Assembly: GCF_029626265.1 (NCBI RefSeq)
Contig: NZ_JARUBN010000001.1
Location: 6,079,001-6,143,000 of the forward strand
DNA: 64,000 bases
Direction: 5' to 3'
Source: Micromonospora sp. WMMD1102
Lineage (GTDB): Bacteria > Actinomycetota > Actinomycetes > Mycobacteriales > Micromonosporaceae
The notes under the pieces: model-generated
What the model was told of the DNA's origin: nothing
The model's input: only the letters and a program-made list of their open reading frames with translations
Database searches by the model: none
Program-made: the position numbers and the translations under genes
Part shown: piece after piece, positions 24,093 to 32,253 of the stretch
Layout: every line of letters begins with the position of its first letter
Position numbering within the stretch: the stretch's first letter is position 1

Positions 24093-24752
24093 TCAGAAGA
24101 GGGTCAGCTCGTCGCGCTCGATGCCGCGCAGCCGGTCGTAGTTCACCACCACGCAACGGATGCCCCGGTCGGTGGCGAGCACCCGGGCCTGCGGCTTGAT
24201 CTCCTGGGCCGCGAAGACCCCGCTGACCGGTGCGAGCAGCGGATCGCGGTTGAGCAGCTCCAGATAGCGGGTGAGCTGTTCCACCCCGTCGATCTCGCCG
24301 CGCCGCTTCACCTCGACCGCCACGGCGGCACCGGCGGCGTCCCGGCAGAGCAGGTCGACCGGGCCGATCGCCGTCATGTACTCCCGGCGGACCAGCGTGA
24401 ACCCCTCGCCCAGCTCGGTCGGGGTGGCGGCGAGCAACTCCTGCAGGTGCGCCTCCACACCGTCCTTACGCAAACCCGGGTCCACACCCAGCTCGTAGGA
24501 GGTGTCCTGGAAGATCTCCTCCAGGGTGATCCGCAGCTCCTCGCCGGCCTTGTTGACCACCCGCCACACCCCGGGGGCCTCCTCCAGCCGGCACGGCGGG
24601 CTCATCCAGTTCAGCGGCTTGTACGCCCGGTCGTCGGCGTGGATCGAGACCGACCCGTCCGCCTTCACCATAAGCAGCCTGGTCGCCAGCGGCAGGTGTG
24701 CCGAGAGCCGTCCGACGTAGTCCACGGAGCACCGCGCAATCACCAACCGCAC
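24093..24752 (-). CDS. nucS: Endonuclease NucS (non-canonical mismatch repair)
   Basis: A 219-residue protein. The GTG at 24752 gives the typical NucS start ([20 protein letters not shown]) and is 6 nt behind a TACCCT hexamer; the longer open frame upstream is shadow. The N-terminal DNA-binding half has [20 protein letters not shown]. The C-terminal RecB-like nuclease half has the catalytic series GPVDLLCRD and [20 protein letters not shown] (Asp, Glu, Lys), then the end [19 protein letters not shown]. The C-terminal DELTLF resembles the beta-clamp interaction tail of mycobacterial NucS. By family knowledge it cuts both strands at G-T, G-G and T-T mismatches in actinobacteria that lack MutS/MutL. 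Divergent from the DUF4126 gene. Confidence 0.95.
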   Translation of the reverse strand: MRLVIARCSVDYVGRLSAHLPLATRLLMVKADGSVSIHADDRAYKPLNWMSPPCRLEEAPGVWRVVNKAGEELRITLEEIFQDTSYELGVDPGLRKDGVEAHLQELLAATPTELGEGFTLVRREYMTAIGPVDLLCRDAAGAAVAVEVKRRGEIDGVEQLTRYLELLNRDPLLAPVSGVFAAQEIKPQARVLATDRGIRCVVVNYDRLRGIERDELTLF

Positions 24753-24758
24753 CCGACG

Positions 24759-24764
24759 AGGGTA
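24759..24764 (-). promoter_or_regulatory. -10 hexamer of a probable leaderless promoter (nucS)
   Basis: TACCCT on the minus strand, 6 nt before the GTG start. The divergent DUF4126 gene has its own -10-like hexamer only about 50 bp away (24813-24818). Confidence 0.5.
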
Positions 24765-24812
24765 GCGGAGCGCCCCGGTCCCGCTGGCCGCGCCGTCCTG
24801 GCGAGTCGATGC

Positions 24813-24818
24813 CATCCT
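24813..24818 (+). promoter_or_regulatory. Weak -10 of a possible leaderless promoter (DUF4126 gene)
   Basis: CATCCT followed by 7 nt and the GTG at 24826. The same CATCCT-N7-GTG layout occurs before the deacetylase gene at 25530. Confidence 0.35.
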
Positions 24819-24825
24819 GGTAGGC

Positions 24826-25470
24826 GTGCTGGAAGCCCTCACCGGAACCGGTCTCGCCGCATCGGCCGGTCTCAACGCGTACATCCCGCTGCTCACCATG
24901 GGACTGCTCGCCCGGTACACCGACGTGGTGAACCTGCCCAGCGGCTGGCAGTGGATCTCCAACGGCTGGGTGCTGGCCATCCTGGTGGTGCTGCTCGCCG
25001 TCGAAACGGTGGCCGACAAGGTGCCGGTGGTCGACCACGTCAACGACGTGGTGCAGACAGTGGTCCGGCCGACCGCCGGTGGACTCGCCTTCGGCGCGGG
25101 TTCCGGCGCGGAGACGGTCACGGTCAGCGATCCCGGCCAGTTCTTCGGCTCGCACGAGTGGGTGCCGGTGGTGGTCGGGGTGCTGATCGCGCTCGGCGTA
25201 CACGGCCTCAAGGCGGCCGCCCGGCCGGTGATCAACGCCGGTACGGCCGGCTTCGGCGCCCCGGTGGCGAGCACCGCCGAGGACGCCACGAGCGTGGTCT
25301 TCTCGCTCTCGGCGATCCTGCTGCCGGTGCTGGTCCTGCTCTTCCTGCTGGTCGTGCCGCTCTTCGCGTTCTGGGTGGTACGCCGCCGCCGGCGCCGCCG
25401 GGCGGCACGCCGGGCGGCCCGGGTCGCCGCGCGGGAGGAGACGACGGCGGACTACGACTACCACCGATGA
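24826..25470 (+). CDS. DUF4126 membrane protein
   Basis: A 214-residue protein with GTG start. The N-terminus [30 protein letters not shown] and the conserved [19 protein letters not shown] are the DUF4126 signature. About four to five hydrophobic segments are present, the last ([26 protein letters not shown]) followed by a strongly basic cytoplasmic tail ([20 protein letters not shown]). The family is widespread in actinobacteria and has no established function. Divergently transcribed from nucS with about 73 bp between starts. Confidence 0.85.
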   Translation: MLEALTGTGLAASAGLNAYIPLLTMGLLARYTDVVNLPSGWQWISNGWVLAILVVLLAVETVADKVPVVDHVNDVVQTVVRPTAGGLAFGAGSGAETVTVSDPGQFFGSHEWVPVVVGVLIALGVHGLKAAARPVINAGTAGFGAPVASTAEDATSVVFSLSAILLPVLVLLFLLVVPLFAFWVVRRRRRRRAARRAARVAAREETTADYDYHR

Positions 25471-25516
25471 CGACGGATCACTGACGGCGGGGGTCACCGG
25501 GGCGCGGCCGGACTGG

Positions 25517-25522
25517 CATCCT
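25517..25522 (+). promoter_or_regulatory. Weak -10 of a possible leaderless promoter (deacetylase gene)
   Basis: CATCCT followed by 7 nt and the GTG at 25530; no ribosome site. Confidence 0.35.
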
Positions 25523-25529
25523 CGACCGG

Positions 25530-26498
25530 GTGTTCACGAAGTTCTTTCGGGTGTCGGCTGTCGTCGGCTCCGCCGCCGCACTGCTCGGCGCCCTCGTCCT
25601 GGTGGTGACCGTGGTCCGCGACGGCACCGGCTCGACGAAGTCGGCCCCCCGGTTCGACCCGGTCCGGGCCGCCGACGCGGCGGCCGGCGGCACACCGGGC
25701 GGGCCGCCGTCGGCCACCGCCGCTCCGGCGACGTCCGGCCCGGCCACCCCGGCGCCGTCGACCGAGGCACCCGCACCCCGGTCGTCGGGCGGCGGCGCGC
25801 TTCCCGGCGCCATCCGACCCGGCAGCCGCCCACCGGTGGTCGACCACGGCCCCCGCACCGGCAACCTGGTGGCACTCACCTTCGACGCCGACATGACCGA
25901 CGCGATGCTGCGCAACCTGCGGGACGGCCGGGCCCGCTCGTACGCCAACCTGCGGATCGTGGAGCTGCTGGAGCGGCGACGGGTGCCGGCGACGTTCTTC
26001 CTGACCGGCAAGTGGGTGCAGCGCTATCCGGAGCTGACCCGACGGCTCGCCGGCAACCCGCGCTTCGAGCTGGCCAACCACACGTACGGGCACCTGGCCT
26101 TCACCCCGGACTGCTACGGCCTGCCCCGGCTGCCGCCCGGCCGGATGACCGAGGACGTCGCGCGGACGTTCCGGCTGATCGAGCCGTACGGCGGCCGGCA
26201 GACCAGGTACTTCCGGTTTCCCGGGCTCTGTCACGACGCCGCCGCGCTGGCCGCGCTCGCCCCGCTCGGCGTGACGGTGGTCGACGGGGACGTGGTCAGC
26301 GGCGACCCGTTCGCCGGAGCCTGGCGGCCGATCGTCAAGGCGGTGCTGTCGCAGGTGAGGCCCGGTTCGGTGGTCGTGTTGCACGTCACCGAGGAGAACG
26401 CGGCGATGACCGACGAGGCGCTGCCGCACATCCTGGCCGGGCTGCGGGACCGGGGGCTGCGCCCGGCGACGCTGTCGGAGGTACTTTCCGGCGGGTGA
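25530..26498 (+). CDS. Secreted/anchored polysaccharide deacetylase (NodB homology)
   Basis: A 322-residue protein. Residues 5-25 (FRVSAVVGSAAALLGALVLVVTVV) form a signal anchor, followed by a Pro/Ala-rich linker of about 75 residues. The NodB domain (about 115-320) has the metal triad pieces TFDADMTDAM (motif 1; TFDAD in place of the usual TFDDG-type sequence) and ELANHTYGHLAF (H-x-x-x-H), then KYFRFPG-type RYFRFPGLCHDAA, VDGDVVSGDPF and PGSVVVLHVTEEN. By family it removes N- or O-acetyl groups from peptidoglycan or exopolysaccharide outside the membrane. The GTG start has no ribosome site but a CATCCT hexamer 7 nt upstream. Confidence 0.88.
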   Translation: MFTKFFRVSAVVGSAAALLGALVLVVTVVRDGTGSTKSAPRFDPVRAADAAAGGTPGGPPSATAAPATSGPATPAPSTEAPAPRSSGGGALPGAIRPGSRPPVVDHGPRTGNLVALTFDADMTDAMLRNLRDGRARSYANLRIVELLERRRVPATFFLTGKWVQRYPELTRRLAGNPRFELANHTYGHLAFTPDCYGLPRLPPGRMTEDVARTFRLIEPYGGRQTRYFRFPGLCHDAAALAALAPLGVTVVDGDVVSGDPFAGAWRPIVKAVLSQVRPGSVVVLHVTEENAAMTDEALPHILAGLRDRGLRPATLSEVLSGG

Positions 26499-26537
26499 TC
26501 CGGCCGACCCGGTGACCGGCACGGCCGCTCCGTCGCG

Positions 26538-26543
26538 CATAGT
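26538..26543 (+). promoter_or_regulatory. -10 hexamer of a probable leaderless promoter (ABC transporter operon)
   Basis: CATAGT followed by 6 nt and the ATG at 26550; no Shine-Dalgarno upstream. Confidence 0.4.
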
Positions 26544-26549
26544 TGAGCC

Positions 26550-27398
26550 ATGGCAGAGCAGCTCGCGATCTCCGTGCGGGGGTTGCACAAGGCGTACGGC
26601 GGGACGGCCGCCGTGGACGGGGTCGACCTGGCGGTGTCCCGGGGCGAGGTCTTCGCGCTGCTCGGCCCGAACGGCGCCGGCAAGACCACCACGGTGGAGA
26701 TCCTGGAGGGCTACCGGCGCCGGGACGCGGGCGAGGTCAGCGTGCTCGGCGTCGACCCGGACCACGCGGACGGCGGGTGGCGGTCCCGGGTCGGCATCGT
26801 GCTCCAGGGCACCGGCGAGTTCGACGACCTGAGCGTGGCCGAGGTGGTGCACCACTTCGCCGGCTTCTATCCCGACCCCGACGACCCGGACAAGGTGATC
26901 GAACGGGTCGGGCTGGCCGGCAAGGCGAGGGCGCGTACGCACACCCTCTCCGGCGGTCAGAAGCGCCGGCTGGACGTGGCGCTCGGCATCGTCGGCCGGC
27001 CCGAGCTGCTCTTCCTGGACGAGCCGACCACCGGGTTCGACCCGGAGGCCCGCCGGGAGTTCTGGGAGCTGATCCGGGACCTGGCCGCCGCGGGCACCAC
27101 GATCGTGCTCACCACGCACTACCTGGACGAGGCGGAGGCGCTGGCCGACCGGGTCGCGGTGATCAGCGGCGGGCGGCTGGTCGAGGTGGCCGCCCCGGCC
27201 CGGCTGGGCAACCGGGCCGAGGCGCTGGCGACGGTCTCCTGGCGTACCCCGGCCGGCGACGTGGAACGGGTCGAGAGCGCGACGCCGACGGCGCTGGTCG
27301 CCGAGCTGGCCGCGCGGTTCGGCGGCGAGGTGCCGGGCCTGACGGTGACCCGGCCCACCCTGGAGGACGTCTACCTACGGATGATCGGGCATCGATGA
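26550..27398 (+). CDS. ABC transporter ATP-binding protein (ABC-2/DrrA-like)
   Basis: A 282-residue ATPase: Walker A GPNGAGKTTTVEIL, Q-loop GIVLQGTGEFDDL, signature THTLSGGQKRRLDVALGI, Walker B LLFLDEPTTGFDP, and the switch His in VLTTHYLDEAEAL. The C-terminal 70 residues after ALADRVAVISGG form the extension usual in drug or lipid exporters of this class. The stop overlaps the permease start (ATGA), so the two are co-translated and form a homodimeric ATPase plus permease exporter. Substrate unknown; the pair resembles DrrAB-type antibiotic exporters and others alike. Confidence 0.93.
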   Translation: MAEQLAISVRGLHKAYGGTAAVDGVDLAVSRGEVFALLGPNGAGKTTTVEILEGYRRRDAGEVSVLGVDPDHADGGWRSRVGIVLQGTGEFDDLSVAEVVHHFAGFYPDPDDPDKVIERVGLAGKARARTHTLSGGQKRRLDVALGIVGRPELLFLDEPTTGFDPEARREFWELIRDLAAAGTTIVLTTHYLDEAEALADRVAVISGGRLVEVAAPARLGNRAEALATVSWRTPAGDVERVESATPTALVAELAARFGGEVPGLTVTRPTLEDVYLRMIGHR

Positions 27399-28252
27399 GC
27401 ACCTCGACGACCGCACCGGAGACCGCCGGGCACCGGCCGGCGTCCGCACCGGCCCGCCGGGTCGGGCCGGTCGCGCTCGGCCTGCGGCAGGGTCGCCTGG
27501 AGGTACGCCAGTTCCTGCGCAGCCGGGAGTCCGTGGTCTTCACCATGCTCTTCCCGGTGATCATGATCCTGATCTTCGCGTCGATCTTCAAGGGCGAGAT
27601 CGGCGGCGGGGCCCGGTTCACGCAGTACTTCATCACCGGCATGATCGCGACCGGCCTGATGACTGTCGGCTTCCAGAGCCTCGCCATCCAGATCCCGATC
27701 GAGCGGGACCGGGGCGTGCTGAAGCGACTGCGCGGCACCCCGATGCCGAAGTGGGTGTACTTCGTCGGCAAGATCATCATGGTCGCCGTGGTGGGCGTGG
27801 CCGAGACCGTGCTGCTGCTGGCCGTCGCCGCGCTGCTCTTCGACCTCACCCTGCCGCAGACCGCCGGCGCCTGGCTCACCCTGCTCTGGGTCTCGGTACT
27901 CGGCATCACCGCCTGCACCCTCTGCGGTATCGCCTTCTCCTCGCTGCCCCGCACCGGACGCGGCGCGTCGGCGACGGTGACCCCGGTGGCGCTGGTCCTC
28001 CAGTTCATCTCCGGGGTCTTCATCGTCTTCACCCAGCTGCCGAGTTGGATGCAGCAGATCGCGGCGATCTTTCCGCTGAAGTGGATGTGCCAGGGGTTGC
28101 GTTCGGTCTTCCTGCCCGAGTCGTTCGGCGCTCAGGAGCCGGCCGGTTCGTTCGAACTGGGCCGGGTCGCCCTGGTCCTCGCCGCCTGGTGCGTCATCGG
28201 CCTGCTGCTCTGCCTGACCACCTTCCGCTGGACCAGCCGCCGCGACGGCTGA
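27395..28252 (+). CDS. ABC-2 type transporter permease
   Basis: A 285-residue membrane protein, the partner of the upstream ATPase (4-nt overlap). Six membrane spans follow a 40-residue cytoplasmic N-terminus; the first is SVVFTMLFPVIMILIFASIF. Conserved ABC-2 features are the cytoplasmic coupling segment IPIERDRGVLKRLRGTPMP, GRGASATVTPVALVLQFISGVF, and WMQQIAAIFPLKWMCQGLR with the PLK-W motif before the last spans. It would export a hydrophobic molecule. No regulator gene is adjacent. Confidence 0.92.
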   Translation: MSTSTTAPETAGHRPASAPARRVGPVALGLRQGRLEVRQFLRSRESVVFTMLFPVIMILIFASIFKGEIGGGARFTQYFITGMIATGLMTVGFQSLAIQIPIERDRGVLKRLRGTPMPKWVYFVGKIIMVAVVGVAETVLLLAVAALLFDLTLPQTAGAWLTLLWVSVLGITACTLCGIAFSSLPRTGRGASATVTPVALVLQFISGVFIVFTQLPSWMQQIAAIFPLKWMCQGLRSVFLPESFGAQEPAGSFELGRVALVLAAWCVIGLLLCLTTFRWTSRRDG

Positions 28253-28416
28253 CCCCGACCAGCCCGGCGATCGGCTGTCGCCGCACAGGCCGGGCCGTGC
28301 GGTCGGCGCGACGCGGTCGGCGCGACGCGGTCGGCGCGACGCGGTGCGAGGGCGGTCGGCGCGGACGAAGGCCGCCCGTGGCCACCACTCCTGCCGCGGG
28401 ACTACTCCCTTTTCCT

Positions 28417-28448
28417 AGACTGTCGAGCTGGGCGCACCGACGGGGCGC
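28417..28448 (+). repeat. Modular interspersed repeat, copy 3
   Basis: AGACTGTCGAGCTG then GGCGCACCGACGGGGCGC, so the inner module has the orientation of copy 2. With copy 4 it forms an inverted pair spanning 97 bp. Confidence 0.6.
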
Positions 28449-28480
28449 GACATTTCCGGACATTGCCCCGCCCGGCACGG

Positions 28481-28514
28481 TGGGCGCACGGACGGGGCGC
28501 AGCTCGACAGTCTG
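28481..28514 (-). repeat. Modular interspersed repeat, copy 4
   Basis: On the minus strand CAGACTGTCGAGCTG is followed by CGCCCCGTCCGTGCGCCC, matching copy 1. Confidence 0.6.
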
Positions 28515-28543
28515 AGGGCGGGTCCGGCCCGTGACCGCGACCA

Positions 28544-28572
28544 GTGGGCGCACAGGCGGGGCAGCTCGACAG
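28544..28572 (-). repeat. Modular interspersed repeat, copy 5 (shortened core)
   Basis: On the minus strand CTGTCGAGCTG is followed by CCCCGCCTGTGCGCCCAC, matching copy 1, but the outer CAGA end of the core is replaced. Confidence 0.55.
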
Positions 28573-28619
28573 CGGCGAAAGCGGACTGTGTCCCCGTCCC
28601 GCCGCCGCCCCCGGCCTGG

Positions 28620-29468
28620 TCAGTACGAGTAGAAGCCCTGCCCGGTCTTGCGCCCCAGGTCACCGGCGGCAACCATCCGCTGCAACAGCTCCGGCGGGAA
28701 GAACTTCTCGTCGGCGGTGTCGGCGTAGATGTTCTTCGTCGCGTGCAGCAGCACGTCCGCGCCGGTCAGGTCGGTGGTGGCCAGCGGGCCCATGGCGTGC
28801 CCGAAGCCGAGCTTGCAGGCGGTGTCCAGGTCCTCCGGCGAGATCACCCCGGACTCGACGAGCTTGACCGCCTCCATCACCAGGGCGGTGATCAGTCGGG
28901 TGGTGACGAAGCCGGCGATGTCCCGGTTGACCACCACGCAGGTCTTGCCGATCTCCTCGGCGAAGCTCCGGGCGGTGGCCAGCGTCTCGTCGCTGGTCTT
29001 GTAGCCCCGGACCAGCTCGCAGAGCTTCATCATCGGCACCGGCGAGAAGAAGTGGGTGCCGACCACCGACTCCGGCCGGCCGGTCGCCGCCGCGATCTGG
29101 GTGACCGGGATGGCCGAGGTGTTGGTGGCGAGCACCGCGCGGGGGGCGCAGATCTTGTCCAGCGCCCGGAACACCTCCTGCTTGATCTCCAGCCGCTCGA
29201 AGACCGCCTCCACCACGATGTCGGCGTCGGCCGCCGCCTCCAGCTCGGTGGTCGGGGTGATCCGGTCGAGGGTCGCCTCGACCTCGTCGGCCCCGATGGT
29301 GCCCTTGGCCGCGAACTTCTCCAGCGAGGTGCGGATGCCGGAGAGGCCACGGCGGGTGGCCGCCTCGTCCAGGTCGCGCAGGGTCACCTGCCAGCCTGCC
29401 CGCGCCGCGACCTGGGCGATGCCCGAACCCATCAGACCGGCCCCGACGACCGCGAGTCGACCCGCCAT
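28620..29468 (-). CDS. 3-hydroxybutyryl-CoA dehydrogenase
   Basis: A 282-residue single-module enzyme, the normal length for the family; ATG behind GAAGGAG. NAD-binding loop VVGAGLMGSGIAQVAARAG, VVEAVFERLEIKQEV, ATNTSAIPVTQIA, catalytic His and Glu in THFFSPVPMMKLCELV, and the C-terminal dimer domain with GFGHAMGPLATTDLTGADV and DLGRKTGQGFYSY. It interconverts (S)-3-hydroxybutyryl-CoA and acetoacetyl-CoA in butyrate, PHB or ethylmalonyl-CoA metabolism. It is a second, canonical copy compared with the fused double enzyme at 16.3-18.0 kb. Stands alone. Confidence 0.93.
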   Translation of the reverse strand: MAGRLAVVGAGLMGSGIAQVAARAGWQVTLRDLDEAATRRGLSGIRTSLEKFAAKGTIGADEVEATLDRITPTTELEAAADADIVVEAVFERLEIKQEVFRALDKICAPRAVLATNTSAIPVTQIAAATGRPESVVGTHFFSPVPMMKLCELVRGYKTSDETLATARSFAEEIGKTCVVVNRDIAGFVTTRLITALVMEAVKLVESGVISPEDLDTACKLGFGHAMGPLATTDLTGADVLLHATKNIYADTADEKFFPPELLQRMVAAGDLGRKTGQGFYSY

Positions 29469-29624
29469 CTGCTCACTCCTTCGGCTGGATTGTGTCCTCG
29501 CAGAGCACCTTAACGGTCCGACCGAGCACTGCTACCCGCCGGTAACAGTTCCCGCCCGCACACCGGCCGGCGGCCCCGCGACGAGGGCCGTCGCGGGGCC
29601 GCCACCGGGTCGGCTCGGAACGGG

Positions 29625-30185
29625 TCAGCTGGCCCGCAGCGGGGCGAGCGCCTTGCTCCAGGCCACGGTCTGGTCCAGTACGACGCCGAGGGCGTCCGCC
29701 TGGTGCGGGCCGGGCTTGAAGGTGCTGTAGTTCTCGAAGTCGGCGTTCAGCGCGAGCGTCACCTGGGCCCGAACGTCGGCCATCATCAGCTCGCCGGCGA
29801 CCAGGTGCAGGTGTTCCACCGCCCGCGCACCACCGACCGAGCCGTAGCTGACGAACCCGACCGCCTTGTTGTTCCACTCGGCGAAGAGGAAGTCGATGGC
29901 GTTCTTCAGCGCCCCCGAGGTGGAGTGGTTGTACTCCGGGGTCACGATCACGAAGCCGTCGAACGAGGCGATCTTGGCGGCCCATTCCAGCGTGTGCGGG
30001 TTGGCGTACTGGCCCATGCTCGCCGGGACCGCCTCGTCCAGGTGCGGGAGCTTGAAGTCGAGCAGGTCGACCAGCTCGTACTCGGCGTCGTTGCGCCGGC
30101 TGGCGTTGTCGTACACCCAGCGGGCGACGGCCTCGCCGTTGCGGCCGGGTCGAGTGCTGCCCAGGATGATGCCGATTCCAGTCAT
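29625..30185 (-). CDS. NADPH-dependent FMN reductase / quinone reductase
   Basis: A 186-residue flavodoxin-like protein. The FMN phosphate loop is LGSTRPGRNGEAVARWV, and the isoalloxazine-contact segment is TPEYNHSTSGALKNAIDFL, both diagnostic of the NADPH-dependent FMN reductase family (ArsH/ChrR/SsuE-like). Cytoplasmic homo-oligomer expected. AGGAAAAGAACC precedes the ATG. It is divergent from a MarR-type regulator, with two palindromic operators between them, so it is likely repressed by that protein and induced by oxidants or quinones (inference). Confidence 0.9.
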   Translation of the reverse strand: MTGIGIILGSTRPGRNGEAVARWVYDNASRRNDAEYELVDLLDFKLPHLDEAVPASMGQYANPHTLEWAAKIASFDGFVIVTPEYNHSTSGALKNAIDFLFAEWNNKAVGFVSYGSVGGARAVEHLHLVAGELMMADVRAQVTLALNADFENYSTFKPGPHQADALGVVLDQTVAWSKALAPLRAS

Positions 30186-30224
30186 TGCTGGTTCTTTTCC
30201 TCCGAATTGCGCAGCACTCCTGTG

Positions 30225-30269
30225 CTTGCCGCGTCAAGCAAATCCACCGATACTTGCTTTGTCAAGCAA
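30225..30269. promoter_or_regulatory. Two probable MarR operators between FMN reductase and regulator genes
   Basis: TTGCTTTGTCAAGCAA (30254-30269) is a palindrome with perfect TTGCTT/AAGCAA ends. A second, weaker version TTGCCGCGTCAAGCAA lies at 30226-30241. The CAAGCAA halves are 28 bp apart. The first site overlaps a TTGCTT that could be the -35 of the marR promoter, with GTTACT 17 bp further on. Confidence 0.65.
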
Positions 30270-30291
30270 TCTTCGTGTTACTGTGTTCTCC

Positions 30292-30786
30292 ATGACAGCC
30301 CCGCCGGCCCCGCTGAACAGCGACGAGGAGGCCGTCGTCCGGGCGCTGGGTCGGGCGATCATCGTCGTGCCCCGGGCGCTGGACGCCGACCTCACCCGCG
30401 AGCAGCGCCTCTCGATCAACGAGTACACCGCGCTGATGCACCTCTCCGAGGCACCCGGGCGCCGGATGCGGATGAACGAGCTGGCCGGCGCCTGCGACCT
30501 CTCCCTGAGCGGGATGACCCGGATCGTCACCCGGCTGGAACAGCAGCGCTTCGTCGAGCGGGTCCGCTGCCCCGAGGACGCCCGGGGCTGGAACGCCGTG
30601 CTCACCGACGCCGGGCTGAGCCGGCTGGAGGCGGCCTATCCCACCCACCTGGGCAGCGTCCGGCGGCACGTCGTCGACCACCTCGACGGGCTCGACCTGG
30701 CCCGGCTCGCCGACGCGCTGCGCAGGTTCGCGACGACCGGCACCTGCGCGGAGCACTCCGACCCGGGGTCCGGGTCCGGCTCCTGA
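30292..30786 (+). CDS. MarR-family transcriptional regulator
   Basis: A 164-residue protein; ATG 30292 is the first start after the operators. The winged helix covers about residues 35-105: LSINEYTALMHLSEAPGRRM, MNELAGACDLSLSGMTRIVTRL (recognition helix) and the wing RVRCPEDARGWNAVLTDAG with the conserved DxRxW/N pattern. N- and C-terminal helices would form the dimer. It most likely represses itself and the divergent FMN reductase through the palindromes upstream. There is no cysteine in an OhrR-like sensing position near the N-terminus, so the signal is unknown. Confidence 0.9.
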   Translation: MTAPPAPLNSDEEAVVRALGRAIIVVPRALDADLTREQRLSINEYTALMHLSEAPGRRMRMNELAGACDLSLSGMTRIVTRLEQQRFVERVRCPEDARGWNAVLTDAGLSRLEAAYPTHLGSVRRHVVDHLDGLDLARLADALRRFATTGTCAEHSDPGSGSGS

Positions 30787-30806
30787 CCGCGCCGGCCGCC
30801 GCCCGG

Positions 30807-32135
30807 TCATATCGTGAACGCCGGCTCTTCGGGAGCGGTGGCCCGCTCCACCTCGACGCCCAGGGTCCGCAGGTCGGCGATGAAGTCCGGATAGCCCCGG
30901 TCGACGTGGTGCACGTGCGACACCTCGGTCACCCCGTCCGCGCAGAGCCCGGCGATCACCAGCCCCGCGCCGGCCCGGATGTCGGTGGCCCGGACCGGTG
31001 CGCTGGAGAGCCGCTCCCGCCCCCGCACCACCGCGTGGTGCCCGTCGGTCTTGATGTCCGCACCCAGCCGGGCCATCTCGTTCACGAACATGAACCGGCC
31101 GTCGAAGATGTTCTCGGTGACCAGCGAAGCCCCCTCGCTCACCGAGGCCAGCCCGATCGCCATCGGCAGCAGGTCGGTGGCGAAGCCGGGGAACGGCAGC
31201 GTCACCACGTCCACCGCCGACGGCCGCCGGTCCAACCGCACCCGGAAGGCGTCCGGCCGGGTCTCCACCAGGCAGCCGGCCGAGACCAGCTTGTCCAGCG
31301 CGATCTCCAGGAAGGCCGGGCTGGCGCCGGTCACCGTGACGTCGCCCCGGGTCATCGCCGCCGCGAACGCCCAGGTGCCGGCGACGATCCGGTCGCCGAC
31401 CGTGGCGTGCCGGACCGGACCCAGCTCCGGAACCCCCTCGATGCGCAGCATCGAGGTGCCGGCGCCGTCGATCCTGGCACCCATCCGGGTCAGCATGGTG
31501 CAGATGTCGACGATCTCCGGCTCCCGGGCGGCGTTGTCGATCTCCGTGACCCCCCGGGCCAGTACCGCCGCCATCACCAGGTTCTCGGTGGCGCCGACGC
31601 TGGGGAAGTCGAGCCAGATCGTCGCGCCGTGCAGCCCCCGGGGCGCCGAGGCGATGACGAAGCCGTGCTCGCCGGAGATCTCCGCCCCCATCCGGGCCAA
31701 CCCGGCCACGTGCATGTCCAGGCCGCGCGAGCCGATCGCGTCACCGCCGGGGTGGGCCACCCGGACGTACCCGCGCCGGGCCAGCAGCGGGCCGAGTACG
31801 CAGATCGAGGCGCGGAGCCGGCGTACCAGGTCGTAGTCCGCCTCGGTGCCCGGGTCGGGCGGCACGTCGATCGTCACCGAGCAGGACCGGGGCGGGCCGC
31901 CGTCGTCGCCGGCCGGGCCGTCACCCTCGTCGTCGCCGAACGAGACCTCGCAGCCGAGCCGGCGGAGCACCTCGGCCATGATCGCGATGTCGGTGATCCG
32001 GGGTACGTTCGTGATCACACTCCGCCCCGGTGCGAGCAGCGCGGCGGCCATCAACTTCAGCGCGGAGTTCTTGGCGCCCACCACGTGCACCTGGCCGGCC
32101 AGCCGGGCCCCGCCACTGACTCTGATCACGTCCAC
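30807..32135 (-). CDS. murA: UDP-N-acetylglucosamine 1-carboxyvinyltransferase MurA
   Basis: A 442-residue EPSP-synthase-fold enzyme that makes the first committed peptidoglycan precursor in the cytoplasm. The GTG at 32135 is chosen because TACGAT ends 7 nt upstream and the protein then starts [19 protein letters not shown]. Active-site Lys22-Asn23 is in [10 protein letters not shown]. The flexible-loop residue that is Cys115 in E. coli is Asp132 here ([11 protein letters not shown]), the form known in mycobacteria to resist fosfomycin. C-terminal landmarks include [15 protein letters not shown] and HVDRGYPDF. An acidic Gly/Asp-rich insert (about 67-84) interrupts the N-terminal part and is not usual. 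Stands alone, convergent with marR. Confidence 0.95.
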   Translation of the reverse strand: MDVIRVSGGARLAGQVHVVGAKNSALKLMAAALLAPGRSVITNVPRITDIAIMAEVLRRLGCEVSFGDDEGDGPAGDDGGPPRSCSVTIDVPPDPGTEADYDLVRRLRASICVLGPLLARRGYVRVAHPGGDAIGSRGLDMHVAGLARMGAEISGEHGFVIASAPRGLHGATIWLDFPSVGATENLVMAAVLARGVTEIDNAAREPEIVDICTMLTRMGARIDGAGTSMLRIEGVPELGPVRHATVGDRIVAGTWAFAAAMTRGDVTVTGASPAFLEIALDKLVSAGCLVETRPDAFRVRLDRRPSAVDVVTLPFPGFATDLLPMAIGLASVSEGASLVTENIFDGRFMFVNEMARLGADIKTDGHHAVVRGRERLSSAPVRATDIRAGAGLVIAGLCADGVTEVSHVHHVDRGYPDFIADLRTLGVEVERATAPEEPAFTI

Positions 32136-32142
32136 GTCGCAA

Positions 32143-32148
32143 ATCGTA
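32143..32148 (-). promoter_or_regulatory. -10 hexamer of a probable leaderless promoter (murA)
   Basis: TACGAT on the minus strand, 7 nt before the GTG; no Shine-Dalgarno. Confidence 0.5.
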
Positions 32149-32240
32149 GAGTCGTCCGCCCCGCCCGGCCCGCTGCCGTCGGGCCAGCCCTGCCCCGCGG
32201 CCGTCCCGGGCCGGGCCGGGCTCGCCGCGGTCGACGCCCG

Positions 32241-32246
32241 TACGCT
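32241..32246 (+). promoter_or_regulatory. -10 hexamer of a probable leaderless promoter (adenosyltransferase gene)
   Basis: TACGCT is followed by 7 nt and the ATG at 32254; no Shine-Dalgarno. Confidence 0.45.
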
Positions 32247-32253
32247 GTTCGGC

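Larger units (their letters stand above)
28253..28619. repeat. Intergenic region with 14-bp repeats and three modular repeat copies
   Basis: This 367-bp gap between convergent genes is noncoding. At about 28300-28344 a 14-bp unit (GCGGTCGGCGCGAC) is repeated three times. Further right are three copies of the modular element also found at 19.4-19.7 kb (28417, 28481 and 28544). No gene or promoter is apparent. Confidence 0.6.
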
